The notes under the pieces were generated by a model. It was not told the origin of the DNA, did not search any database, and saw only the letters and a list, made by a program, of their open reading frames with translations. Source: Euwallacea fornicatus (lineage: Eukaryota; Arthropoda; Insecta; Coleoptera; Curculionidae). Taken from it: a stretch of DNA of 64,000 bases. Location of the stretch: positions 1,550,001 through 1,614,000 of the forward strand of contig NC_089554.1 in the NCBI RefSeq assembly GCF_040115645.1, in the 5' to 3' direction. The first letter of the stretch is position 1. Each line of letters starts with the position of its first letter. Shown piece by piece: positions 25,546 through 35,730 of this stretch. The position numbers were made by a program, and so were the translations under genes.

Positions 25546-25935
25546 TTATTGCCATGATTGGCAATTTGTTGGATCTGTAATATTCCCAGAAAAGCGACTA
25601 GTATAGATATTCGCCAGATGGCCGCGATTTATGGCATCCGGCTCAGCCATAGCTCGTAAGGGCTCTTGGTTGTGATGCGCCCCTGGTTGGAATTCCTCAG
25701 GTTTAGTACTTAAAGGATAATCGAAGTCATTTTTCCCTCTTTTTTCTTCTCTTCGTGTTGGAGCGGCGTCGGTGTCGGGTATGTGATTAAAATCATAGTG
25801 TGTAATCCGCCCAATTAAGCATTCTTCCTCATCATACTTAGACCAATAAACTCTGCCATTATTTAAAGTAAGTGCAATTAAGTACAGTCCATTTTTTGTA
25901 AACCAAATTGTCGTTTTCGTCGTTTCGTTTATCAA
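25546..25935 (-). CDS. Unrecognised 129-codon ORF inside a mariner element
   Basis: This minus-strand ORF is in the same direction as the mariner transposase and lies between the right inverted repeat and the transposase start. The predicted product begins MINETTKTTIWFTKNGLYLI and has a hydrophilic, acidic/basic middle (TRREEKRGKNDFDYP) and no membrane segment or motif that I recognise. Its base composition is less AT-rich than the neighbouring transposon DNA, suggesting a separate origin such as a captured host or retroelement fragment. No splice context or similarity supports it as a real protein. It may be a relic. Confidence 0.25.
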   Translation of the reverse strand: MINETTKTTIWFTKNGLYLIALTLNNGRVYWSKYDEEECLIGRITHYDFNHIPDTDAAPTRREEKRGKNDFDYPLSTKPEEFQPGAHHNQEPLRAMAEPDAINRGHLANIYTSRFSGNITDPTNCQSWQ

Positions 25936-26181
25936 AGGAACCCCTTAGCAAAGTCTTTCAAAAAAGAATAACCTTCCATATCTCAGAAACCGATACTTTG
26001 CGGATCCATGTTTACTAACACTTTTTTGCTTATTTTGGCCCATACTATTACCTCTTTAAATATTTTACACTCTTTTTTTAATACCCTATGTAGTTAAGTT
26101 GCCTGTTTCCTTTTAGAACCAATTGCAAAAGAAAATCTCTACACGTGATATCAAATGTGTTTTACAGATTTCGAAATTATA

Positions 26182-26801
26182 CAGGGTGTTTCCTAACTAC
26201 GTGTAAAAAATTTAAAGGCGTAATCCTCGACTGATTTTGAGTCAAAAATGTCTAATAAACATATGTCCGCAAATGCCTTGTTTCCAAGATACAGGGTGTT
26301 GACTGAAAGACGCTGAAAAAGGTTTTAAAGGTTTCTAAAGGTTTGGTGGTATTTACTAACTTGTTTATTGTTAGTTTTTCTTCTACTTTTGGGGTGATCA
26401 GAAGAGACTTGTCTATGCTGTCCCAATAAACACTCTAGATCAACTTCAGGAACGTATAATTACCGGATGTGAAACGATACGCAACACACCAGAAGTTTTC
26501 GAGAAAGTGAGACAATCATTAACAAGAAGGATGGAAGCGTGCATTATGAGTAATGGTGGTCATTTTCAGCAATTCTTATGATTAATCATTAAAGCATTCC
26601 CCCAAAAAATTGTCTTTCCTAAAATTCAAACACCCAAATTGAGTCATTTTGGAAATAAAATCTCTTTTTCTTGTCACATTTCAACACCCTGTATCTTGGA
26701 AACAAGGCATTTGCGAACATATGTTTATTAGACATTTTTGACTCAAAATCAGTCGAGGATTACGCCTTTAAATTTTTTACACGTAGTTAGGAAACACCCT
26801 G
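26182..26801 (+). mobile_element. Short deleted mariner with near-perfect inverted repeats
   Basis: The 620-bp element is flanked by TA on both sides. Its arms match almost perfectly over about 120 bp: CAGGGTGTTTCCTAACTACG on the left equals the reverse complement of the right end. Each arm also has an internal ACAGGGTGTTG block at about 115 bp. The middle keeps only the end of a transposase (26400-26580). The high arm identity suggests a younger insertion than its neighbours. Confidence 0.9.
26396..26581 (+). pseudogene. Mariner transposase C-terminal fragment
   Basis: The reading gives RLVYAVPINTLDQLQERIIT, then TPEVFEKVRQSLTRRMEACI and SNGGHFQQFL followed by a stop. This is the typical carboxyl end of DD41D-type mariner transposases (VYxxPIxxxxxLxxRI and GGHFxxxL). 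All catalytic residues have been deleted, so this element could move only with a transposase supplied elsewhere. Confidence 0.75.
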
Positions 26802-27946
26802 TATATATTTTTTTTATTGGATTGGCACGTATTATTTAAGATTAATCTATAGAAACAATCGGCAAGAAGCATGTTTGCAATACTTAACTATTCATATGGT
26901 TTCGCCGCAGTCGAACAGATAAAATTCAAACTCATTATAATATAACATCGACAACAATGACTATTTCCTTCGGACGTATAACACGCATCAGAACAGATAT
27001 CACCAATTTATATTCTACTCACAGTCGCCCCAAAGTAAATCACATTAAGAGACAGTATTAAATTATTGAAGTTCAGAATAATAATGCAAAAAAACGGGTG
27101 ACATAATGAAAAATATTATTATCAAACCAGTCCAAGTTACGCCACTAGCAATTTCATTACCAAATTGTCTTGGGCCACCTTGTTTTTGGCTGTGCAATTA
27201 TAACAATGACATATGAGGAATATCAATTGGATTTCTTCTAGTTATTCGATCAAGTGTATTATTATACAGTGTCGCGTTAAGTTTACAACAATGGTTGATT
27301 GTCGGTTTTTTCACGAAGTAGTTGAGGGCGCAATGTAATTCTGCCGATTTACACTCAATTATCAAAAAAAATTATTCGTTTTATCGTGATACTTTCATAA
27401 GTGCGAATGAATTAAAGTTTGAATTTTTGTTTTCACTTTCCCCGTATAACTTATTTGTTTCATAGTATCAGAGAAGTACACATGGTAGGCGTTCTTTAAA
27501 TATAAAGTGGACTCATTGTTAGTTCGTTATTGTCACCTTTAAGGTAATGGACTTTCTTTTTTTCACCATCTAAAAAGAGTGGCAGTCGAAGTTCGGAATA
27601 AACTGGTATATTTGTATAATTCTCAGTGAGTGTGATAATCGGTCAAAAGCCTTTTTTACTCCAGCAAGATTGTGCTAATAACACAAGTTGGCGAGTACGT
27701 ATACCATTAGGGCATAAACTCATTAAACACTGTAAATGGATGAAAAGTACCATTAAGAATACAAGCAAAAAAAGACGTCTTTCTGTTGTTATATCAGAAT
27801 TAGCGACTTCGAAGTTCATCTGCGCTTTATCCCCAACAAGGCATGTTATTTCACCAACATAGGCATACAAAAATCAGTCATAAATGGACAGAAACCGGGA
27901 ATGGAAGTGGATTGATGTGAGATTGATGCGAAGGTTCTAGTGAATA
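26802..27946. other. Upstream region of the + strand lipase gene
   Basis: No coding exon is recognised in this stretch, which lies just upstream of the lipase start at 27947. It is likely to contain that gene's promoter, but no convincing TATA box and initiator pair stands out. ORFs at 27626-27870 on both strands are shadows of each other and match nothing. Confidence 0.45.
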
Positions 27947-30900
27947 ATGGGTAGTGTTAGTGTTACAGACTTTTTGTTATCAATTTTATACATACAGATT
28001 GGTAAGTTTTAGACATATAATTACTAAATCATTAATAAGCAGCTATACTTTAAGGTTGTCTAAACACCGTAAAATCGTTTCACTTGTATATCGGTGATTG
28101 TCCCATTTATTTGTATGAGAGATGCACTCATTCGGAGGCTGTGAGGTTTACCCTATCGCTACCTCGCGAAAATGAAAGTCGTCTTTACGATTTAGATCCT
28201 TTGAATCCGGAATTGCCCATTGAATACAACCCATTGGTACAGTATTTTCGGTTGATGAAATATTTATAGAGAACTACTGAGGATTTTTTAGATCCCTACT
28301 AAAGTAGTCGTTCATGGATACGGAGGTCTGGATATTGATACAAGTACGAGCAATGTGACCAGAACGTACCAGGATGTGGGGTACAACGTGATAATAGGTA
28401 ATCAGTGTTTTTTGTGCAAAATCGCTTGAATAATTTAGCGATGATGTTCATTGTTGAACAATCCTCGACGAAACCAGCCTGCATTTAAATAAAACAATTC
28501 ACACTTTCTATACAACAAAGATAATCATTTGTTTATTCAAGAAATACACTCCTGAGCATAAAATTAGGGTGACCTCATTACAGTTTATTCAAATTTTCTT
28601 CATCTATAACATAATTTACTAACTTCATGTGGTGATTTTCTGATGATTGTTCAAATAAAAAGGAATTTTTGTTGTTACTGCAAAATGTATTAAAAATAAT
28701 GAAATTAAAGAACATGGATTTATCCTGAATACGAAAGTTTTTGCGAACTTCAGTACCGAGTATTTCTTCCCCTAGCAGCAATAACAGCTTATAGAAGACG
28801 AGACATACTTTGAATCAGATTTTGCATCACATCCTGCGGAAGATTGTCCCATTCTTGCTCCAGCATTTCGCAAAGCTCTTTGGAATTTGTAAGAGCCGAC
28901 ACATGTCTCCGTAAATGCCTCTTTATCTCATCGCTACCATGCTCTATTGGATTCAAATCCGGACTTCGAGCGGGCCAGACAAATCGCGTGATTTAAAACT
29001 CTTCCAGAAAAGCGGTAGCCATGCAAGCAGTGTGGAGCCGTGCATTATCATGCGTAAAAGTTACGTTGTTTCCAAAAATGATTATGAATGGTACAACATG
29101 GTCTTCTAAAATCTCTTTCAGGTACTTGTACGTATTCAGATTACCATTTTGAATAAAATTTTTGATTTTATACGAGTTTCAAACGAAATTTCTCCCTATG
29201 CCATAACTGAGACTCTGCCAAATTGAAACTGTGTGCAATTGAAGCTATAGCAATGCACGCTTCGACGTATCTTTCACCTCGTCGTTGCCAGACACTCGCA
29301 GGTCACTCTGAACCCGTAAGACAAAATCGAGGGTCATTGGACAACAATATGCAACTTGGATCCTCTACTGTCCAAGCCAAGTGTACTCTTGCAATTTTCA
29401 GCCTCGCAATGCGGCATTCATGAGAAAGCGGAAGCCATGTAGCTCTAGTTCGACATAATAATCCAGCAGCATGAAGTCACCTCCTAAGAGTCCACTCGCT
29501 TACGTTTACATTTTTCACTGCTTGCAGTTGAGTTCGAAGGAAAACGGCCGTAACTCTTTGGTTTCTCAAAAAAATAGCATTGAGAAAGCGGTCATCTCTA
29601 ATTATAGTAGCTTTCCCTTGTCCTCACCTGGATTTTCGAGTGAGAGGCTCAGTCTCTTCACACAACTGAAGCACTGGTTGCGCACTAAAACGACTTACTC
29701 TACAGTTTCTGGCAATTTCGTGCTGTCCACGACCATCTTCTACAAATACCTCAATTTGTATTGCAACGACACGAACAACGAAAGGACAAAATGACAATGA
29801 TAATGAAACCAGTTGTAGAATTTGCAATATACATATTAAATATACAAAACAAAAAAATGATGATAGCGTATTTCTGGCATTTTAGAACGAGGCCATTTTT
29901 TGTCGAACATTCATCAAAACATATGATTATTGTTTAAGATCGTTGTAGATTTCCTAGAAGAGCTATCTTAATCTAGAAAAGTGCCCCTCTGATTTTTTTG
30001 TACAGGGCGAGTCAGCAACATTGAAAAGTAACTTAATGAATTCTATTTAAAATTTACTTTCAAACTGAATATGTTACGCGATATAGCTATGAAATATGCA
30101 TATTTAAAAATATTTACAGACCTATAAGGTCGCTCAAAAAAGTGTGGTGTCCAAAAGTTACATTTGTTTAAAATGACATACCCTGTATTTGAGTAACCTA
30201 TTGTATTCTACTCATAATTATATTATATTAATAAATAATTAATATAATGATACATAATATACTTTCATAATCCGTAACAGTGAATTTTAACCTCAACAAA
30301 TGTAAATATAATATGTGTAATATTTAATAAAATTTTACGATTTTTCCAAGTACCTTTTTTAATTTAAAATATTTTATGTTGGTACCTAAATAGTAGACAC
30401 CTTGTGGATTTTATTTCAAATGATTAGTTGGCAAAATATTGACCTAGCCTTTTACTTGCACTACTCCAAATATGAATGCTATCCCATACAAATTAAATGT
30501 ACTAAGTGTCAATAAATAAATGCTTGAAAATTATAATTTTTCGAAGAAAATCTCGACTATATATAAAAAAAAGATTTATAATTTTGATTAGAATACAATA
30601 AAGTACTCAAATACAGGGTGTGCCATTTAAAAAACTGTAAGTTTTGAAAACCACATTTTTTTTAGCGACTCTGTAGGCCTTTCAATAGTTTTAAAATATG
30701 CATATTTCATTGCTACATCACGTAAGATATTCGATTTCGGAGTAAATTTTAAATGACATTTATTAAGTTCCTTCATAATTTCGTTGACTTACCCTATGCT
30801 AGCTTTGAGAAATTTTTCAAATGACTCTAATTTCATGCACGGAAGTGAGTATTCTTTTTTAATCGGCGAATATTCATAATTCGATAAATCCACAAAGAAA

Positions 30901-32457
30901 AGTTCAAATTTACAATGTTTCCCACTGATCAGTGGCGAAAATATAATCAAACCGTTCAGTGCTATGTCCAAGGGCCCACTTTGATCCGCCACTGACTATA
31001 AAAGAGAACTTTCGCCAAAGATATAATCAGTAACCACAAGAAAAATCAGGATCGTACCAGGAAAAATATCGTTACTTGTACCACTTAAAATTCATAACCA
31101 AAAAGCAACCACTGTGGATTTCTGGACACCTTTGTTAACTGAATTGTAAAATGAACTTTAAATTCAAATTGAATTTCAATATTTAAATAATTACGAAATG
31201 AAACCCGCTTAACCAGTGCATTTGATTAAAAAATCTGTCTGATGTCTCTTTCAGTGGATTGGGAGTCTTTGGCACAGATCCCATGCTACACCACTGCTTA
31301 CTTAAATACGTGGTACGTAGCCCAATGCATTTCCTTACTAATGGTAGGCCTCATACCTCTGGGAATGAATCCACAAACGATGCATGTGATCGGCTTCAGT
31401 TTAGGAGCTCATGTATCCGGACTGGCTGGAAATAACTTACGAAAGACTTTAGGAGCCTCGTTTTATCGAATTACTGGTAAAAGCAAATCTTTAATTATTC
31501 TGTGTACGAATTTAAAAATATGTCGTTCATTTAGGATTGGACCCTGCTTTACCATTCTTCGCCACCTTGAAGAATGACTGGAAACTTGACAAAAGCGACG
31601 CTGATTTCGTAGATGTGATTCATACCAGTGCTGGAACATTTGGAAAATTGGAGGCCACAGGGCATGTGGATTTTTATGTCAATGGGGGATCATTGCAGCC
31701 TGCTTGTCAATCAAAGAAATGTGAGTCGTAAAGGATGTAAGTGTGATCTGCAAAGATTTGAAGATAGAACGCTTTTGAAATAATTAACACTCATCCTTTG
31801 CGTCCTTGATTATTTGGTAATTTATTCATTTTTTTTGGTCGTATTAACATGGTACTAACGTTGTTCATATAACGTTACGTTTATATTAGTCTATGACGTG
31901 ATCGGTCTGGGCCATTTATGCGACATCACACCATCGCCGGCAATAACATAATGTATTTTTCACGTTTTATTGCTACTTATGATAGTCTTCCTGGATTATT
32001 TCAACAAAACTTCAGTGAAATTTAATTTCTCTTTTAGATCCACCTTTATGTAGTCACATAATGGCCGGTTTATATTTCTCAGAATCAATAAGAAACTCAG
32101 TTTTGGGAGGTAACTCTTTCATTGCCAGGAAATGCGACAATATTGTCAACTATGTGCTGGGACTTTGTAATGGAATTGAAAATAATATGGCAATCATGGG
32201 TGAAAATGTTTATTATCTGTAAGTAAACTCTTTTATAGAATTTGTAGCTTCTCACCAGTTTTTTTCACAACAAGAATAATTAAGTAGTACAAATATATTT
32301 CAGGACTAGAGGAATTTATTACTTAGAAACTGCGGATCAGCCTCCATATGCTTTGGGATTTAAATCATATCATTTCAAGAATTCAGGTCCGAGAAATATA
32401 GACTTTTTAGAAAATTTCAACAGGAAGTTAAAAGATTTTTTTAGTTTTCTTTGTTGA
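27947..32457 (+). CDS. Secreted lipase of the pancreatic lipase/PLA1 family, seven exons
   Basis: Proposed exons: 27947-28001, 28055-28236, 28292-28397, 31255-31476, 31535-31720, 32038-32218, 32304-32457. All introns are GT-AG and the phases agree, giving 361 residues. Exon 1 encodes a hydrophobic signal peptide (MGSVSVTDFLLSILYIQIG). The family landmarks are PTKVVVHGYGG, NVIIVDWESL (split across an intron), catalytic Ser in GFSLGAHVSG, Asp in GLDPALPFF, and His in CSHIMAGLYFSESI. The enzyme should hydrolyse acylglycerols or phospholipids outside the cell; the true substrate is not visible. Intron 3 (28398-31254) is swollen by a Tc1-like element and a palindromic repeat; the other introns are 53-317 bp. 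It converges on the minus-strand lipase. Confidence 0.85.
28547..29912 (-). mobile_element. Degenerate Tc1-like element in the lipase intron
   Basis: The left end reads CACTCCTGAGCATAAAATTA after a TA, a typical Tc1-like terminus. The right end is less clear: a GAGGCCATTTTTTGTCGAAC block near 29890 is the best partner. The minus strand carries a broken transposase. The element lies wholly inside lipase intron 3, antisense to the gene. Confidence 0.65.
28783..29827 (-). pseudogene. Tc1-like transposase remnant
   Basis: 29624-29827 carries the DNA-binding start (FVEDGRGQHEIARNCRVSRF, then ETEPLTRKSR). About 28790-28990 encodes WPARSPDLNPIEHGSDEIKR (the PIE Glu of the DDE triad) and the C-terminal LEQEWDNLPQDVMQNLIQSM block. 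The middle is broken into several frames. It is non-functional. Confidence 0.7.
30003..30797. repeat. Large palindromic repeat built from two inverted ~183-bp units
   Basis: The unit at 30003-30185 (CAGGGCGAGTCAGC ... ATACCCTG, flanked by TA) is repeated in reverse orientation at 30614-30797. The match also runs 50-70 bp into the spacer on both sides (TTGAGTA, then TATTGTATTCTA). A third copy lies at 54530-54716 with the same flank. The unit has mariner-like CAGGG ends and no coding capacity. It sits in lipase intron 3 and could fold back on itself when transcribed. Confidence 0.8.
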
Positions 32458-32526
32458 ATGTATTTTTTGCGCTGATAAATATAAAGCTAATTTTCCAATT
32501 TTCCCTATAATCCCACACCAAATTCT

Positions 32527-33676
32527 TCAAAGAAACGGCTCAGAATGGTTAGTTTCAAAATAAAACACCCCTCGGACTGACGTATCTACATGTTCTCCAA
32601 ATACTGCCACTTGGAATTTAGTTTCTTTGGGAGTTACCAAAATATTAAATTCCTCATCTTCCTTGAAGTTAACTTCTGAAGCCTCAACTTTTTTGTTAAC
32701 GGATTCAATAAAAATCCTGGTAGCACGATGATGGTTGCAATTTGCTATAAAATTCATTAAAATAGTCGCATTAAAATCTTGCGAAGTTATTCAAATTCAT
32801 TCACCGTCTTGATCGCTGTCAGGGCAACCGGGCTGATTGGTGCCACCATTGGGATAAAAGTCCACATGACCACATGGATGAGTGAATCCATAGAGTTGGA
32901 TGTCTGTATGGACGACGTCGACAAAGTTTGCATCTGAAAATTTTCAGTACTTGAACAAACCAAAGTGTGAGTTTTCTTATATTGAAACCTTGCTCATTAA
33001 GACGTTCTTCTTTAGTCATGCTTTCGTTTGACCACGAAGGTCCTGCAGGATCTAAACCGGTAATTCTGCCAATCTTCTTGCCGCTTTCCTTTTTATATGC
33101 TTTTCCGGTAAATGCAGCTAATTGAGATCCCAGCGAATGTCCTGTCGAATGTCATATTAACGAAGAAAATTTTCATCAATATTTGCTTGGGCTGAAGAAT
33201 GTAACAACCCACCAATTAAATGAAGGTTTTGAGACGGTATACCGGATTTTATCAAAAAATTGGCAATACATTTTCCAACTGGTTGAACATAGGCGCAGGA
33301 CTCTCCGTAGGACATATTTGCATATTTTGACCAGTCAACGAATATAACGTTGTGATCGCCTTGAGATAGATATGCTTCTTTAAGTGGGTTAAACCTTCGG
33401 TATTACAGAAAAAATAAATATAACCTGAAGTAAAGTTTACAATGGATCTTACCATGGGGACACGTCACTGGAGACCCACCCATGCATCAAAACTATGGTT
33501 TTCGCATCGTTGCCAAATTCTACCAATTCGATGTTTTCTTCCGTTAAAACGGTATATTCCGGGTTGCTATTTTTGGTAAAAAATTTGTAGGATATTGAGC
33601 TTGGATCAGTTAAGTTGGCTCTAGAAAAATCAACCCTTGGAATGTTACGATAATGCGATTTACGATCATGAGACAT
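32527..33676 (-). CDS. Lipase-family gene without signal peptide, five exons
   Basis: Proposed exons on the minus strand: 33453-33676, 33213-33394, 32989-33141, 32805-32933, 32527-32744. Phases agree and the product is 301 residues. Landmarks in order: IVLMHGWVSSDVSPW, DHNVIFVDWSKYA, catalytic Ser in IGGHSLGSQLAAF, Asp in GLDPAGPSW, the GHVDFYPNGGTNQPGCP loop, and His in CNHHRATRIFIESV. The end (RGVFYFETNHSEPF) is recognisable, but the Cys-containing loop that usually follows the His motif is absent, so the protein is shorter than typical members of about 330-340 residues. The start MSHDRKSHYRN is not hydrophobic and no upstream exon could be joined: an in-frame stop precedes this ATG closely. 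It may be non-secreted, or a leader exon may have been missed. Confidence 0.78.
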
Positions 33677-33932
33677 TACGAAAAATTATAATAATTAATT
33701 TGCAATATACACTGAACAATGATTGTACTTTAGCACCTACGCCAGCTCCCAGATAAATATACAAGTCATCCGTTAAAATTCGCAGGATATAATATTATTT
33801 GATAAGATAATATTATTAGTATATCTAATTAAAAATGGATACGTTCAAAATCGTTTTTTTTTCTTACCCATGGCAACGATCACCAGTTTGATATTTTTAA
33901 AGGTGTTTAATATACAATTCTGTAAGATAAGT

Positions 33933-33947
33933 ACACACACACACACA
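33933..33947. repeat. Short (AC)n microsatellite
   Basis: About seven AC units in a row. A common simple repeat with no evident role. Confidence 0.9.
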
Positions 33948-34324
33948 GAACCTTACTATAAGTCGTAAATCTTGTACTTTCTTATAAAGAGTTAAATAAG
34001 GGTACACATTATTAATATGCTGGTAACTTTAGCTGTAAGCTAATAGTGCCTTACTACTTGTCAGACCATTTATTTCCATGGAAACTAGTCTGTTGTTAAA
34101 GTTAACAGCACCTTAATAAGTTGTCTCTTAAGAATAAGTTACCATAATTGCAGAAGAAAATAAAATTTACTGATGTTTTCAGGTTTCTTTTTAATATAAA
34201 TTTTTAACCTGTTTCTTAAGCGAATAAAATTGAATTTCTGCCATAAATACACTATCGCTCATATGTATAGCAATTTTTAAGTCAATTTTTTTTCTATAAC
34301 AACATGAATTCGATATCATCTGTT

Positions 34325-35730
34325 GCAGTAATTATTAATTAAAATTAAAGTTAAATATTTTAATGTTAAGGTATATTTGTAAAATCTTTTTAAACTGTAA
34401 ATGAAAAAAAATCTAAAGCGTACGGTTCAAAAGTAGAGCAACTAAAATATTTCTTATGTTTTTCCTTACAATTAAATATTTTATTTAGCATCTAGTAATA
34501 TATCTCTTATTTGTAATTATTCCCCGATATTTCTTGTTCATAGACTAAAATAATTTTTCAATATGATCTTCAAATATTGGGTTCCAAGCATTTTCCACTT
34601 CTCTGAAAAAAATTACTATATTAGTAATACTTTTTTCATGAATTCTTCTGTCTATTTCATCCCCAAGGTTCTCTATGGGACTCAAATCGAGAAGTTGAGC
34701 TCGCCAAATCATCACATCAACGTCATGTAGGATTAACCACTCTTTAATTAATTTAGAGGTATGCTTTAAGCCGTTGTCCTGTCGAAACGTTCTTTCAAGT
34801 TCGATATTTTCTTCTGCTCAGGGGAACATGTAATTTTCTAGAATATTTTTATAAACATATTGATCCATAATGCCATCAATTTTTACTAATGTATCCGTGT
34901 AAAATTCTCCGAAGCACTCATAAATTATAATAGCGCCACCTCCATATTTAACCGTCGATTTAGTATATTTCGGATTAAACCGCTCATTAATAGGTCTTCT
35001 GCCCTAAAAAACTGCATGTAATTTTAAACAGTTCAAATTGATTTTCACCTGAGCACAGTTTTTCATTTTTCATATAACTAGTTCACACGCTCCTTCGCAA
35101 AACGCAATTTGGCGTTTCTATTTGTCTTTCATGTAAAATGCTTGTTTACCTATTTGTCCCTTATAAACCAGCTCTTCTTAATCTTCGTTTTATCGTACTC
35201 ACTGATACTGAAACACATAACACTGGCTGCATCGACTTGCACTCTTGAAGGCATTCTGGATGAATAACATTATAATTATTTTGTCCATCACTTCAATATT
35301 TTTTTATTTTCGCCCACGGCCTTCGGAAGTTCATCTAAGATTCTTCTGATTTTGAAATTAGAAATCTCTCCTGACATTATTAGTTTATTTAAATTTAAAT
35401 ATTTTACAATTTTACACTGCTTTTCACTATTTTAAATTTTTTCTAAGATCTTTTCTTTTAACTGATGTGATAATTGATCGCCTCTCGACATCTTCAAATA
35501 TTTTTAGTCAATACTGGTTATAACAAAGTCAACGTCACAAAATAATATAAATAAATAAATTGGTTGCTCTACATATGAATCCTATGAAAACAAGATATAG
35601 TCTGAAAAAAAAACACAAACAAAATGTATTAAAACTCTATTTATACTTTTACAATATTTAGAAAAACAAGAAATATATTTTATTAATTCTGAAAAATATA
35701 TTTTTTGAAAACTTGCTTTTTCTTTAATTA
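34325..35730 (-). mobile_element. Tc3-like repeat, copy 2 (inverted relative to copy 1)
   Basis: This stretch is the reverse complement of 20234-21630 with modest divergence. Shared blocks include GTTGCTCTACATATGAATCC, the transposase remnant (minus strand, about 34510-35495) and the flanks outside the putative termini (ACAAGAAATATATTTTATT and TTTTAATTAATAA). The two copies share most stops, so they were already degenerate, or derive from the same degenerate source, before they duplicated. Confidence 0.82.
34514..35493 (-). pseudogene. Tc3-like transposase remnant, copy 2
   Basis: On the minus strand the reading starts with a MSRGDQLSHQLKEKI-like sequence near 35493 and then breaks. The TVKYGGGAIIIYECF and LSPIENLGDEIDRRI blocks are recognisable in changing frames. 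Here the last motif keeps PIEN, whereas copy 1 has PIDN, so this copy retains the catalytic Glu codon that copy 1 has lost. Both are inactive. Confidence 0.65.

Larger units (their letters stand above)
23955..26088 (-). mobile_element. DD41D mariner with an extra ORF-bearing segment
   Basis: Inverted repeats of about 130 bp match closely (CAGGGTGATAAAAGAAGA on the left; reverse complement TAGGGTATTAAAAAAAGA on the right; both share AACATGGATCCGCAAAGTA). The left target TA is present; the right is TG, probably mutated. The minus-strand transposase occupies about 24346-25194. Between its start and the right repeat lie about 750 bp (25195-25950), much more than the short leader usual for mariners, and this carries a 129-codon ORF. 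Confidence 0.8.

Noticed and set aside
27626..27870. Overlapping ORFs on both strands upstream of the lipase
   Set aside because: They are reverse-complement shadows of each other. The lipase leader exon at 27947 fits the splice phase far better.
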